This document shows, one piece after another, positions 1 through 5,915 of a DNA stretch of 6,372 bases. Made by a program: the position numbers and the translations under genes. How positions within the stretch are numbered: position 1 is the stretch's first letter; each line of letters begins with the position of its first letter. Below the pieces are notes generated by a model. The model saw only the letters and a program-made list of their open reading frames with translations. It was not told the origin of the DNA and searched no databases. The stretch covers positions 1 to 6,372 of the forward strand of contig JAJDCV010000082.1 of NCBI GenBank assembly GCA_029260675.1. Direction: 5' to 3'. The stretch is from Phycisphaeraceae bacterium (lineage in GTDB: Bacteria; Planctomycetota; Phycisphaerae; Phycisphaerales; Phycisphaeraceae).

Positions 1-761
1 TTCTCTCGGTAGCCGTGGTCACGGAAGACGGTGGCGATCGCGTGTGCGACATCGACAACCTGCTCGGGTTTGACGAAGACGCGTAGGGGTTGACCGAAGT
101 GTGGGGTGGACGAGAGCCCGCCGCCGACGAGCAGGCCGTAGCCGGTCTCTCCGTTGGGCCGCTTGACGCCGTAGAGCCCGATGTCGTTGATCTGTGGCTG
201 GTGGCAGTGCAGGTGGCATCCGCCGATGGCGGTCTTGAACTTACGCGGGAGGTTTGAGAACTCTTTGCCGGCGTCGACGAAGTGCTGGTCGATGTCGCGG
301 ACGTGCTGGGCGGAGTCGATGATCTCGTCTTCGAGCACGCCGGCCAGCGGGCAGCCGACGATGTTGCGCGGGACATCGCCGCAGGCAAAAATGCTGTTAA
401 GCCCGATGTCCCAGAGCCTTTGGAAGATCGGCTTGAGGTCTGCGGTGGTCAGCCAATGCAGTTGGATGGTTTGGCGTGTAGTGATGTCGCCGAAACCGCG
501 GGCGTATTGTTCGGTGAGCTCGGAGATGGCCTTGAGCTGCGCGGGGGAGAGCTGCCCGGCCGGGATCCGGATGCGTAGCATGAAGTGGCCGGTGTTGGGC
601 TTCTGGCGGTAGACGCCGAACCACTTGAAGCGTTGAGCGGCGTCGTCCTCTGGGATGGCGGAGTAATCGCCTTGCTCGGAGTATCGCAGCAGATCCTTAA
701 GGACATCGAAGCCGTCCTTGGCTTTCTTGAGTTCTTCGGCTTTGTTTACGCGGGTGGTCAT
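1..761 (-). CDS. nirA: NirA-type ferredoxin-dependent nitrite/sulfite reductase, N-terminal part (cut by window edge)
   Basis: This is a siroheme/[4Fe-4S] reductase that carries out the six-electron reduction of nitrite to ammonia (or sulfite to sulfide) in the cytoplasm. The 253 visible residues start MTTRVNKAEELKKAKDGFDV and have no frame break. A ferredoxin-like half-domain spans about residues 45-115 (FKWFGVYRQ, FMLRIRIP), followed by the start of the first catalytic domain. The four basic residues that hold siroheme and the anion in this superfamily can be placed: R96 in TTRQTIQLHW, R132 in CGDVPRNIVGCPLAG, and K174 and K176 in LPRKFKTAIG. The Cys residues binding the Fe-S cluster lie in the missing C-terminal half. 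GGCHLHCHQPQINDIG (180-195) and the overall N-terminus look more like the NirA nitrite branch than CysI, but a sulfite substrate cannot be excluded. No clear Shine-Dalgarno precedes the ATG at 761. It is divergent from ugd. Confidence 0.9.
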   Translation of the reverse strand, partial: MTTRVNKAEELKKAKDGFDVLKDLLRYSEQGDYSAIPEDDAAQRFKWFGVYRQKPNTGHFMLRIRIPAGQLSPAQLKAISELTEQYARGFGDITTRQTIQLHWLTTADLKPIFQRLWDIGLNSIFACGDVPRNIVGCPLAGVLEDEIIDSAQHVRDIDQHFVDAGKEFSNLPRKFKTAIGGCHLHCHQPQINDIGLYGVKRPNGETGYGLLVGGGLSSTPHFGQPLRVFVKPEQVVDVAHAIATVFRDHGYRE

Positions 762-794
762 GGTTGGGGTGTCGGGGATGGTGTGTCGGGTTTG

Positions 795-815
795 AGGGCT
801 CTGGGGTCGAGCCCT
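795..815 (-). promoter_or_regulatory. Perfect 7-bp inverted repeat in the predicted nirA leader
   Basis: AGGGCTC (795-801) and GAGCCCT (809-815) are exact reverse complements around a 7-nt loop, and G-T pairs could extend the stem. The element lies 33 bp upstream of the nirA start codon. It falls just after the start point implied by the -10-like TATGAT at 831-826, so it could form a 5' RNA hairpin or act as a protein-binding operator. No following T-tract makes it a typical intrinsic terminator for either strand. The repeat is seen directly; a regulatory role is inference. Confidence 0.4.
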
Positions 816-825
816 TGGGGGAGAC

Positions 826-854
826 ATCATAGGGGGGGTGTGTGGGGCGGACCA
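826..854 (-). promoter_or_regulatory. Candidate nirA promoter
   Basis: Read on the minus strand, TATGAT (831-826) matches the sigma-70 -10 consensus at five of six positions. With a 17-bp spacer the -35 position (854-849) is TGGTCC, only three of six. A weak -35 would fit a promoter that needs an activator. Transcription would begin near 818-820 and give a leader of about 57 nt. This is a consensus match by eye only. Confidence 0.3.
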
Positions 855-944
855 CTTGGGGGCGTTGTCTTTTTATTTGGGCCTGAGCGTGATGCGGACG
901 GAGAGGTGGGGGGCTGCGCGGCGACGGGTGTGTGGGGCTTGGGT

Positions 945-964
945 TATACTGCCCCGGGTATATT
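945..964 (+). promoter_or_regulatory. Candidate ugd -10 region (two overlapping choices)
   Basis: TATACT (945-950) and TATATT (959-964) each match the -10 consensus at five of six positions. They are the only AT-rich hexamers in a G-rich intergenic stretch. Neither has a good TTGACA box at 16-18 bp. The resulting leader would be about 70-85 nt. A similar TTATACTG...CGGGTA string occurs upstream of the PEP-CTERM gene at 4365-4379. Confidence 0.3.
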
Positions 965-1039
965 GCCGATATCCAGTGTTCCGGGCCGTCCGGGGGCTTT
1001 GGGTGGCCTAATACAGACTACTGAGAAGGTGAAATCACG

Positions 1040-2419
1040 ATGCGTATCACGATGGTTGGAACGGGTTATGTCGGTCTTGTCACCGGGACCTGCCTGGCGA
1101 ACACGGGCAACGACGTGACCTGCCTGGACGTGGATAAGGCGAAGATCGACAAGCTGAACAACGGCATCAGCCCGATCTACGAGCCCGGCCTGGACGAGCT
1201 GATCCAGCGAAACGCCGCGGCCGGCCGGTTGACGTTCACGACCGACAAGGTCAGTGCGTATCAGTCCGCCGAGATCGTGTTTATCTGTGTGGGGACGCCC
1301 AGCGACGAGAAGGGCCACGCCGACCTGAAGTACGTGCTGGCCGCCTCGGCCGACATCGGCAAGGCGATCGAATCGGCGCCCGGGGATTCCGGGGGCAATT
1401 CCGACGAGCGTCGTGCCAAGATCGTGGTCGTCAAATCGACCGTGCCGGTCGGCACCAATGAAAAGGTCCGCGCCCAGATCCAGGCCCAGACGTCCAAGAC
1501 TTTTTTCATGGCGTCGAACCCCGAGTTCCTTAAAGAGGGTGCGGCCATCAACGACTTCAACAAGCCCGACCGCGTCGTCATCGGCGCCAACGACAAGGGC
1601 ACCGGCGACCGGATGCGCGACCTCTACGAGCCGTTCGTCCGCCAGGGCAACCCGATCTTCATCATGGACATCCCCTCCGCGGAGATGGTCAAGTACGCCG
1701 CCAACGCGATGCTGGCGACGAAGATCTCTTTCATCAACGAGATCGCCAACCTCTGCGAGTCCTACGGCGCGGACGTCGACGAGGTCCGACGTGGGATGTG
1801 CTCGGACAAACGGATCGGCAACCAGTTCCTCTACCCCGGGCTGGGCTACGGCGGGTCGTGCTTCCCCAAGGACGTGCTGGCGTGTATCTCGATGGGCGAG
1901 CTTAGCGACACCCCCGCGACACTGCTTGAGGCCGTCCACGCGGTCAACCAACATCAACGCAACGCTTTCATGGCCAAGATCGACAAGCACTTCGGCGACG
2001 CGGCCGGGTTAAGCGGCAAGAAGATCGCGGTTTGGGGCATCGCATTCAAGCCCGGGACCGACGACGTGCGGGAAGCACCGTCGATCACCCTGATGGAGCA
2101 TTTGCTGGAGCGCGGCGCGGCGGTTGTGGCTTACGACCCCGTGGCCGAGGAGACCTGCAAGGAGTACCTGGCGGACAAGGTTGCTTACGCCAAGGACGCC
2201 GCCGCCGCGCTGGAAGGTGTCGATGCGTTAGTCGTCTGCACCGACTGGGACGAGTTCAAATTCCCTGACTTCGACCACGCCAAGGCCGCGATGAAGAGCC
2301 CGGTGATCTTCGATGGGCGGAACCTGTATCGGCCTGAGATGATGCGCGAGATGGGATTCACCTATCACTCCGTGGGCCGCCACCCGGTCGTGCCGGAGGC
2401 GGTGCAACAAAGCGGGTAG
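1040..2419 (+). CDS. ugd: UDP-glucose 6-dehydrogenase
   Basis: This cytoplasmic enzyme oxidises UDP-glucose to UDP-glucuronate with two NAD+, supplying the uronic-acid donor for exopolysaccharide, LPS or capsule synthesis. The 459-aa length is normal to slightly long. The N-terminal Rossmann domain opens MRITMVGTGYVGLVTG (GxGYVG, residues 7-12), then YEPGLDEL (47-54) and STVPVGT (133-139, with T134). Catalytic-site residues align with the family: E162 and E166 in PEFLKEGAA, K218 and N222 in the central helix, the nucleophile C274 and D278 in GYGGSCFPKD. The C-terminal UDP-binding domain has FKPGTDDVREAPS (336-348). Residues about 113-126 (PGDSGGNSDERR) look like a short polar insertion before a Rossmann strand. 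AGAAGGTGA (1024-1032) is a good ribosome site for the ATG. There is no polysaccharide gene cluster alongside in this window, so its exact end product is unknown. Confidence 0.96.
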   Translation: MRITMVGTGYVGLVTGTCLANTGNDVTCLDVDKAKIDKLNNGISPIYEPGLDELIQRNAAAGRLTFTTDKVSAYQSAEIVFICVGTPSDEKGHADLKYVLAASADIGKAIESAPGDSGGNSDERRAKIVVVKSTVPVGTNEKVRAQIQAQTSKTFFMASNPEFLKEGAAINDFNKPDRVVIGANDKGTGDRMRDLYEPFVRQGNPIFIMDIPSAEMVKYAANAMLATKISFINEIANLCESYGADVDEVRRGMCSDKRIGNQFLYPGLGYGGSCFPKDVLACISMGELSDTPATLLEAVHAVNQHQRNAFMAKIDKHFGDAAGLSGKKIAVWGIAFKPGTDDVREAPSITLMEHLLERGAAVVAYDPVAEETCKEYLADKVAYAKDAAAALEGVDALVVCTDWDEFKFPDFDHAKAAMKSPVIFDGRNLYRPEMMREMGFTYHSVGRHPVVPEAVQQSG

Positions 2420-2586
2420 GGGGGGGTAGGGTTTACATCTTGTGTGGTATGTGATTATCAGCGGTGCTTGGAAGCCGGGTGATATTGTGCTGCGCCACTG
2501 GTATGGGTAGGCTGACGCGAACTGCTTGGCGTTGAGCCTTCAACAACACCCTCTTTGATGAGTCTTTACCGGTGAGGAGACAACCG

Positions 2587-3075
2587 ATGATCCGAATCAA
2601 CCTCGTAGCGGCGGTCCTGCTGTTTGCATTTTCCTTATGCCAGGCGGCCGAGCCGCAGATCCGTGTTGCGAAAGTCGATCTACGTGAACTCGAGCCGCTG
2701 CTTTTGGAGGTGGCGTTCGCCAGCCCGGAGAACCATGCAATTAGAGACAGGTATACCGCATCCCAGGAAAGGGAGCGGGCGATGCTTGCCGGCGAATTGG
2801 ACCCTGAGGAAGCGGCACGCGGCTTGGGTTTGGGCATGTGGCAAGATCGCGACGCGATCGAAGAGCTCGCACGTGGCGTTTTGATCGTGCTGATTGAAGA
2901 GCTGTTTGAGGGCCGGTATCAGCTCGTTATCGATGACAGTTACGACAGGGGGGTTTTGTATACCGAGGTCGTGATCCCGGATATCACGCCGAACATCAAG
3001 CAGCGCCTGCTGAAGGATCGCACGGCCAGTCAGACTCAGCCAACGGATACACCGACGGATACACCGGCGGAATAA
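2587..3075 (+). CDS. Exported OmpH/Skp-like periplasmic protein (162 aa)
   Basis: The ATG at 2587 is chosen because AGGAG (2575-2579) sits 7 nt upstream; an in-frame GTG at 2572 would overlap that ribosome site. Residues 1-20 form a signal peptide (MIRINL, hydrophobic AAVLLFAFSL, CQA/AEP cleavage). The Cys at 18 lacks a proper lipobox. The mature part begins with a strand-like IRVAKVDLRELEPLL (25-39). A charged helical middle follows (about 47-108), then QLVIDD...GVLYTEVVIPDIT..IKQRLLK (112-143). These N- and C-terminal blocks resemble the two ends of OmpH/Skp chaperones, which read roughly 'VAxVDxxxL' and 'DLVVD...DITxxVLKxL'. Precursor length also equals that of Skp. Skp trimers carry unfolded outer-membrane proteins across the periplasm. 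The tail is polar, TQPTDTPTDTPAE. The family assignment is by eye and the middle is not convincingly coiled coil, so treat the function as tentative. Confidence 0.75.
   Translation: MIRINLVAAVLLFAFSLCQAAEPQIRVAKVDLRELEPLLLEVAFASPENHAIRDRYTASQERERAMLAGELDPEEAARGLGLGMWQDRDAIEELARGVLIVLIEELFEGRYQLVIDDSYDRGVLYTEVVIPDITPNIKQRLLKDRTASQTQPTDTPTDTPAE
3043..3066 (+). repeat. Two exact tandem copies of a 12-bp unit inside the Skp-like gene
   Basis: ACGGATACACCG occurs twice head to tail (3043-3054, 3055-3066), encoding TDTP-TDTP in the disordered C-terminal tail. A third, diverged half-unit (GCGG) follows before the stop codon. The unit is a multiple of three, so copy-number change would lengthen or shorten the tail without a frameshift. 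Confidence 0.8.
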
Positions 3076-3215
3076 GCGGCATCCGCGCGGGGCGAGGGTG
3101 ATTGATCCTGTTGTCGCTGCGGGCCTTCTGCCTGGCATCAATCTATACCCATAGACGATCCCTGCCGGTCCCATAACACACCGCTGGCCGGGCTTTGATT
3201 CAGGTGTAATTGTGC

Positions 3216-3244
3216 TTGTCATGCGCGCTGTAATCGTGGAAAAT
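3216..3244 (+). promoter_or_regulatory. Candidate promoter for the 63-aa ORF
   Basis: TTGTCA (3216-3221, five of six to TTGACA) is followed after 17 bp by GAAAAT (3239-3244, four of six to TATAAT). An AT-rich stretch (3251-3260) lies downstream of the predicted start. It would give a leader of about 28 nt before the ATG at 3279. This is a consensus match only. Confidence 0.3.
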
Positions 3245-3278
3245 ACTCGTTCTTTATTTATGTGCCCGGGAGTGTGCG

Positions 3279-3470
3279 ATGCGTCATTTCATTTTTGTCA
3301 CGGCCGGCCGTAGGTGGCTGCCCGCACGGGGCGCGGTCGGTCTGCTTGCGGACGAACTTCTGCCAACTTTGTCAGATAAAATGTCTGCCGAGCAGGTCAC
3401 CAAGGCCAAGCGGTTGTACACCGATCTCAAATACCAGATCAACACACGTGATCAGGTGGTTCCCTGGTGA
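3279..3470 (+). CDS. Small hypothetical protein (63 aa)
   Basis: I do not recognise this gene with confidence. The ATG has GGGAG (3268-3272) six bases upstream and a plausible promoter before it, which is better start evidence than the neighbouring gene has. The product begins with a short basic segment (MRHFIFVTAGRRWLPARG). It continues with an amphipathic, charged part, LLADELLPTLSDKMSAEQVT (22-41) then KAKRLYTDLKYQI. The 'L...KMSxEQxxKAKRL' pattern resembles the closing helix seen after Sel1/TPR repeats ('...MTPEQxxEAxRL'), so it may be a relic or a free-standing piece of such a protein. The overlapping frame at 3262-3588 is rich in Cys, Pro, Ser and Arg and looks like a shadow. It ends 125 bp before the HKD-domain gene and could be co-transcribed with it. 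Confidence 0.45.
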   Translation: MRHFIFVTAGRRWLPARGAVGLLADELLPTLSDKMSAEQVTKAKRLYTDLKYQINTRDQVVPW

Positions 3471-3595
3471 GTTGTACCAGCGGCCGCAGGTGACGCCTGG
3501 TTCCGTGGTTCGCCTGAAGAGTGCGCCTGCGTCAGTATGTATGGGTGGACGTGGCATGATTCAGCCTCTCGCCGCCGTCGGCCGATGAAGACTCT

Positions 3596-4207
3596 ATGCC
3601 ACACACCGGTCCAGAGATCCTGACACAGACGCCCCCACGCGGTCAGGCCGAGTTGATCGTCGATGGGGACCATCTTCGGCGTGTGGTGATCGATGGCATG
3701 CTCAAGGCGGAGGTCAGCCTGGAGATCATGACGGCGGACTTCAAGGCGATGCTTGTTCCACACCCCGGAAGCTTAGGTGGCAGCGGCAGGCGCAATGCGC
3801 CGTCGATCGTGCATCACCTTGTGAGGCTGGCGCAGAAGGGGGTGGAGGTCCGGTTACTGCACGCGGGGGTGCCCAGCGGGCCGGCGTTGCGGGAACTGAA
3901 GAAGCTGTTGCCGAAGCTGAAGGGCCAGGGCGGGTCGCTGGTCATCCGGCGGTGCCCCCGGCTGCACACGAAGGCTGTGATCGTGGATGCCTGCGCGATG
4001 TACCTTGGGTCGGCGAACCTGACCGGGGCCGGGCTGGGGGCGAAGTCGGCTAAGAGGCGGAATTTTGAGATGGGCATCTGGACACACGCATCGCCGCTGA
4101 TCGATTCGGTGCTCCAGTCATTCAACACGCTTTGGGAAGGCCAGCACTGCCAGGATTGCCAACGTAAAGACTTCTGCCCGGTCCCGCTGGAAGAACCGAG
4201 GCTGTGA
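3596..4207 (+). CDS. Single-HKD phospholipase D-superfamily protein with Cys-containing tail
   Basis: This is a predicted phosphodiesterase of the PLD/nuclease superfamily, 203 aa, with no signal peptide and so probably cytoplasmic. The signature is complete: LHTKAVIVD gives H124, K126 and D131 (HxKx4D), followed by GSANLTGAG (138-146) and N156/E158 in RRNFEMGI. The first half (AELIVDGDHLRRVVIDGMLK, then SIVHHLVRLAQKGVEVRLLH) fits the strand-helix start of this fold. Only one HKD motif is present, as in Nuc-type bacterial nucleases. Two-motif PLD enzymes are more than twice as long, so an active site would need a dimer. The C-terminus has CQDCQRKDFC (C185, C188, C194), a possible metal-binding knuckle not usual in Nuc. 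The start is the first ATG after an in-frame stop at 3557, with only a weak GAAG ribosome site. Substrate (DNA, RNA or lipid) cannot be told from sequence. Confidence 0.85.
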   Translation: MPHTGPEILTQTPPRGQAELIVDGDHLRRVVIDGMLKAEVSLEIMTADFKAMLVPHPGSLGGSGRRNAPSIVHHLVRLAQKGVEVRLLHAGVPSGPALRELKKLLPKLKGQGGSLVIRRCPRLHTKAVIVDACAMYLGSANLTGAGLGAKSAKRRNFEMGIWTHASPLIDSVLQSFNTLWEGQHCQDCQRKDFCPVPLEEPRL

Positions 4208-4343
4208 TTGAGACGAGAACATATCTTTTTGAGGGGCCGAGGCACCTAAGAATGGCAACGTAAATCATCCCGGATTAGATATTTGACGGGCTAGAAGCTG
4301 GAACTTTCGTGTTCGCTCGGGGTCATTTTTCAAAATAAGGGCT

Positions 4344-4371
4344 TTGGGCGAATCCTGCCCGGACTTATACT
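4344..4371 (+). promoter_or_regulatory. Candidate promoter for the PEP-CTERM hydrolase gene
   Basis: TATACT (4366-4371) matches the -10 consensus at five of six positions. TTGGGC (4344-4349), 16 bp upstream, is a poor -35 box (three of six). The leader would be about 90 nt. The string TTATACTGACGGGTA is nearly shared with the ugd upstream region, which modestly supports its being a real element. Confidence 0.3.
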
Positions 4372-4468
4372 GACGGGTAGGGAAGGGGTCTCATTTCTGT
4401 TCAGAGATACCTTGATTCGGTCTTTGCCGTCATTATTCGGTTCAGAACAATCAGGAGGAGGGAAAGCG

Positions 4469-5752
4469 ATGAGATCGCAGCGCGCATGGCTTTTGGCCAC
4501 GGGGTGTTCGCTATCGTTGATTGCTGTTGGAGAGTCACAAGGCCAGGACGTGCGTTTCTCGACGTTCAACGCCTCGTTGAATCGAAACAGCGCGGGGGCT
4601 CTGATCACCGAACTATCAGCACCGGGCAGCGCCCAGCCCAGCACCATTGCCGAGATCATCCAGAGAAACAACCCGGATGTGTTACTGATCAACGAGTTTG
4701 ATTTCGACGCCGGCGGTGTGGCCGCAGCCAACTTCCAGACGAACTACCTCGGTGTGAGCCAGAACGGCGCCGCGCCGGTGAACTACCCCTTCGTGTACCT
4801 GGCCCCGTCGAACACCGGCATCGCGTCGGGGTTCGACTTGGACAATAACGGAGCTATCGGCGGGGGGAACGACGCCTTCAGCTTTGGAAACTTCGAGGGC
4901 CAGTTCGGGATGGTGATGTATTCCAAGTTCCCGGTCCTGACCGGCCAGGTCAGGACGTTTCAGAACTTCCTCTGGCGTGACATGCCCGGCGCGTTGCTGC
5001 CAGGCGATCCGGGTAACGTGAGCCCGGATAACCCTGATTGGTTCAGCCCGGCGGAACTGGACGTGGTCAGGCTCTCATCCAAAAGCCACTGGGATGTGCC
5101 GATCAACGTTAACGGCGAGACCGTGCATGTGCTGGCGTCCCACCCGACGCCCCCCGTCTTCGATGGTGCCGAGGACCGCAACGGCCGGCGCAACAGCGAC
5201 GAGATCCGTTTCTGGTCCGACTACGTCACACCCGGCGCGACCAGTTCGTACATCTACGATGATGTCGAGACGGTCGCTTCACCTTCTGGCGGGCTGGCGG
5301 CGGGTGACAAGTTTGTCGTGATGGGCGACCTTAACTCTGATCCGTTTGACGGTGACAGCCTCCCGGGTTCAGTCGGCCAGTTGCTGAACAACCCGCTGGT
5401 CAACACCAGCCTCACGCCTGACAGCCTCGGGGCGCCCGAAGACGCGCTGGCGGAGGGCGGCGCCAACATCGGACAGATCGGCGACCCGAAGTTCGATACC
5501 GCCGACTTCAACCCCTTCAACCCCGGGAATATCCGGGTGGATTATGTCTTGCCCTCGGCAAATATGGCGATGGCCGATGCGGGTGTGTTCTGGCCCGTCC
5601 AGGCGGACCCGCTCTCGGCTCTCACGGGGAACTTCCCCTTCCCAAGCTCGGACCACCGGCTCACCTTCGCGGACATTGTCGTACCCGAGCCCGCGGGGCT
5701 GGCTTTGCTGGGCATGGGGCTGATCGTCTTAATGCGGGGCCAACGGGGATGA
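4469..5752 (+). CDS. Exported endonuclease/exonuclease/phosphatase-family protein with PEP-CTERM anchor
   Basis: This is a predicted metal-dependent phosphodiesterase or phosphatase of the DNase I-like fold, exported and sorted to the envelope. The ATG at 4469 has AGGAGGAGG (4453-4461) just upstream; an in-frame TTG at 4412 would swallow that site. The product is 427 aa. A signal peptide covers about residues 1-26 (basic MRSQR, hydrophobic core, SQGQ/DVRF). Catalytic motifs appear in order: FSTFNASLNR (N34), VLLINEFDFD (E76), GMVMYSKFPV (147-156), HVLASHPTPP (H225), VVMGDLNSDP (D287, N289), IRVDYVLPS (D358) and SSDHRL (D395, H396), so it should be active. An EF-hand-like loop, DLDNNGAIGGGND (123-135), suggests calcium binding. 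The tail is VPEP (405-408), a hydrophobic segment (409-422) and RGQRG, the PEP-CTERM signal removed by an exosortase. Nuclease versus phosphoester scavenging cannot be distinguished. Confidence 0.92.
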   Translation: MRSQRAWLLATGCSLSLIAVGESQGQDVRFSTFNASLNRNSAGALITELSAPGSAQPSTIAEIIQRNNPDVLLINEFDFDAGGVAAANFQTNYLGVSQNGAAPVNYPFVYLAPSNTGIASGFDLDNNGAIGGGNDAFSFGNFEGQFGMVMYSKFPVLTGQVRTFQNFLWRDMPGALLPGDPGNVSPDNPDWFSPAELDVVRLSSKSHWDVPINVNGETVHVLASHPTPPVFDGAEDRNGRRNSDEIRFWSDYVTPGATSSYIYDDVETVASPSGGLAAGDKFVVMGDLNSDPFDGDSLPGSVGQLLNNPLVNTSLTPDSLGAPEDALAEGGANIGQIGDPKFDTADFNPFNPGNIRVDYVLPSANMAMADAGVFWPVQADPLSALTGNFPFPSSDHRLTFADIVVPEPAGLALLGMGLIVLMRGQRG

Positions 5753-5855
5753 GGTTAGATGGGCGGCGAGCATTCAAGACCCGCTGCAACACCTAGCTCA
5801 AGATCTCGTCTGATTCATATCGTCCGAGGTCGGAGATTTTCATCGATCAGGATGT

Positions 5856-5893
5856 AAATTATTGTTAACAAAAAGTTTAAGACGATTTAAATC
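5856..5893. promoter_or_regulatory. AT-rich double palindrome upstream of the iron binding-protein promoter
   Basis: TTGTTAACAA (5862-5871) is a perfect 10-bp palindrome inside a wider symmetric element at 5856-5877, in which 9 of 11 pairs match. A second perfect palindrome, GATTTAAATC (5884-5893), has its centre 22 bp further on, about two helical turns. Relative to the predicted start near 5951 their centres are at about -84 and -62, positions typical of activator sites or an upstream AT-rich element. Neither half fits the Fur consensus well. The symmetry is seen directly; binding is inference. Confidence 0.4.
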
Positions 5894-5915
5894 CACCTCC
5901 GCCGCCGCCTTGAAT

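Noticed and set aside
585..1118. Plus-strand ORF of 177 aa over the nirA start, intergenic region and ugd start
   Set aside because: Gly/Val-rich translation of the G-run tract; it overlaps two clear divergent genes.
944..1990. Long minus-strand ORF (348 aa) across ugd
   Set aside because: It lies antisense to an unmistakable Ugd with a complete active site; its D/V/R/G/L-rich low-information composition is typical of a GC-driven shadow.
2459..2520. Fragments resembling a cobalamin riboswitch (GGTGC, GGAAGCCGGGTGA, GCCACTG in order)
   Set aside because: The stems do not pair as required, the closing GCCAGGA/ACCTG part is missing, and the downstream gene has no B12 link; best seen as chance similarity.
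3142..3155. Small hairpin TCTAT-ACCC-ATAGA in the gap before the 63-aa ORF
   Set aside because: Only five AU-rich pairs, no T-tract and no related sequence nearby; expected by chance.
2680..3222. Minus-strand ORF of 180 aa opposite the Skp-like gene
   Set aside because: The plus-strand frame has a signal peptide, a good ribosome site and a family resemblance; the antisense product has no recognisable motif.
3262..3588. GTG-started 108-aa plus-strand ORF overlapping the 63-aa ORF
   Set aside because: Rich in Cys, Pro, Ser and Arg, with no domain resemblance, while the overlapping 63-aa frame has better start signals and a more protein-like composition.
4252..4270. Possible sigma-54 site (TGGCAAC...) upstream of the PEP-CTERM gene
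   Set aside because: PEP-CTERM genes can be sigma-54 controlled, but the required GC element at proper spacing (TTGC) is absent.
4412..4468. Upstream in-frame TTG start adding 19 residues to the PEP-CTERM hydrolase
   Set aside because: It would put a non-signal-like segment before the signal peptide and bury the strong AGGAGGAGG ribosome site that serves the ATG at 4469.
5764..5840. Weak stems after the PEP-CTERM gene (GCGGCG/CGCTGC, and TCCGA/TCGGA followed by TTTT)
   Set aside because: The first has a 13-nt loop and no T-tract, the second a 2-nt loop; neither is a credible intrinsic terminator.
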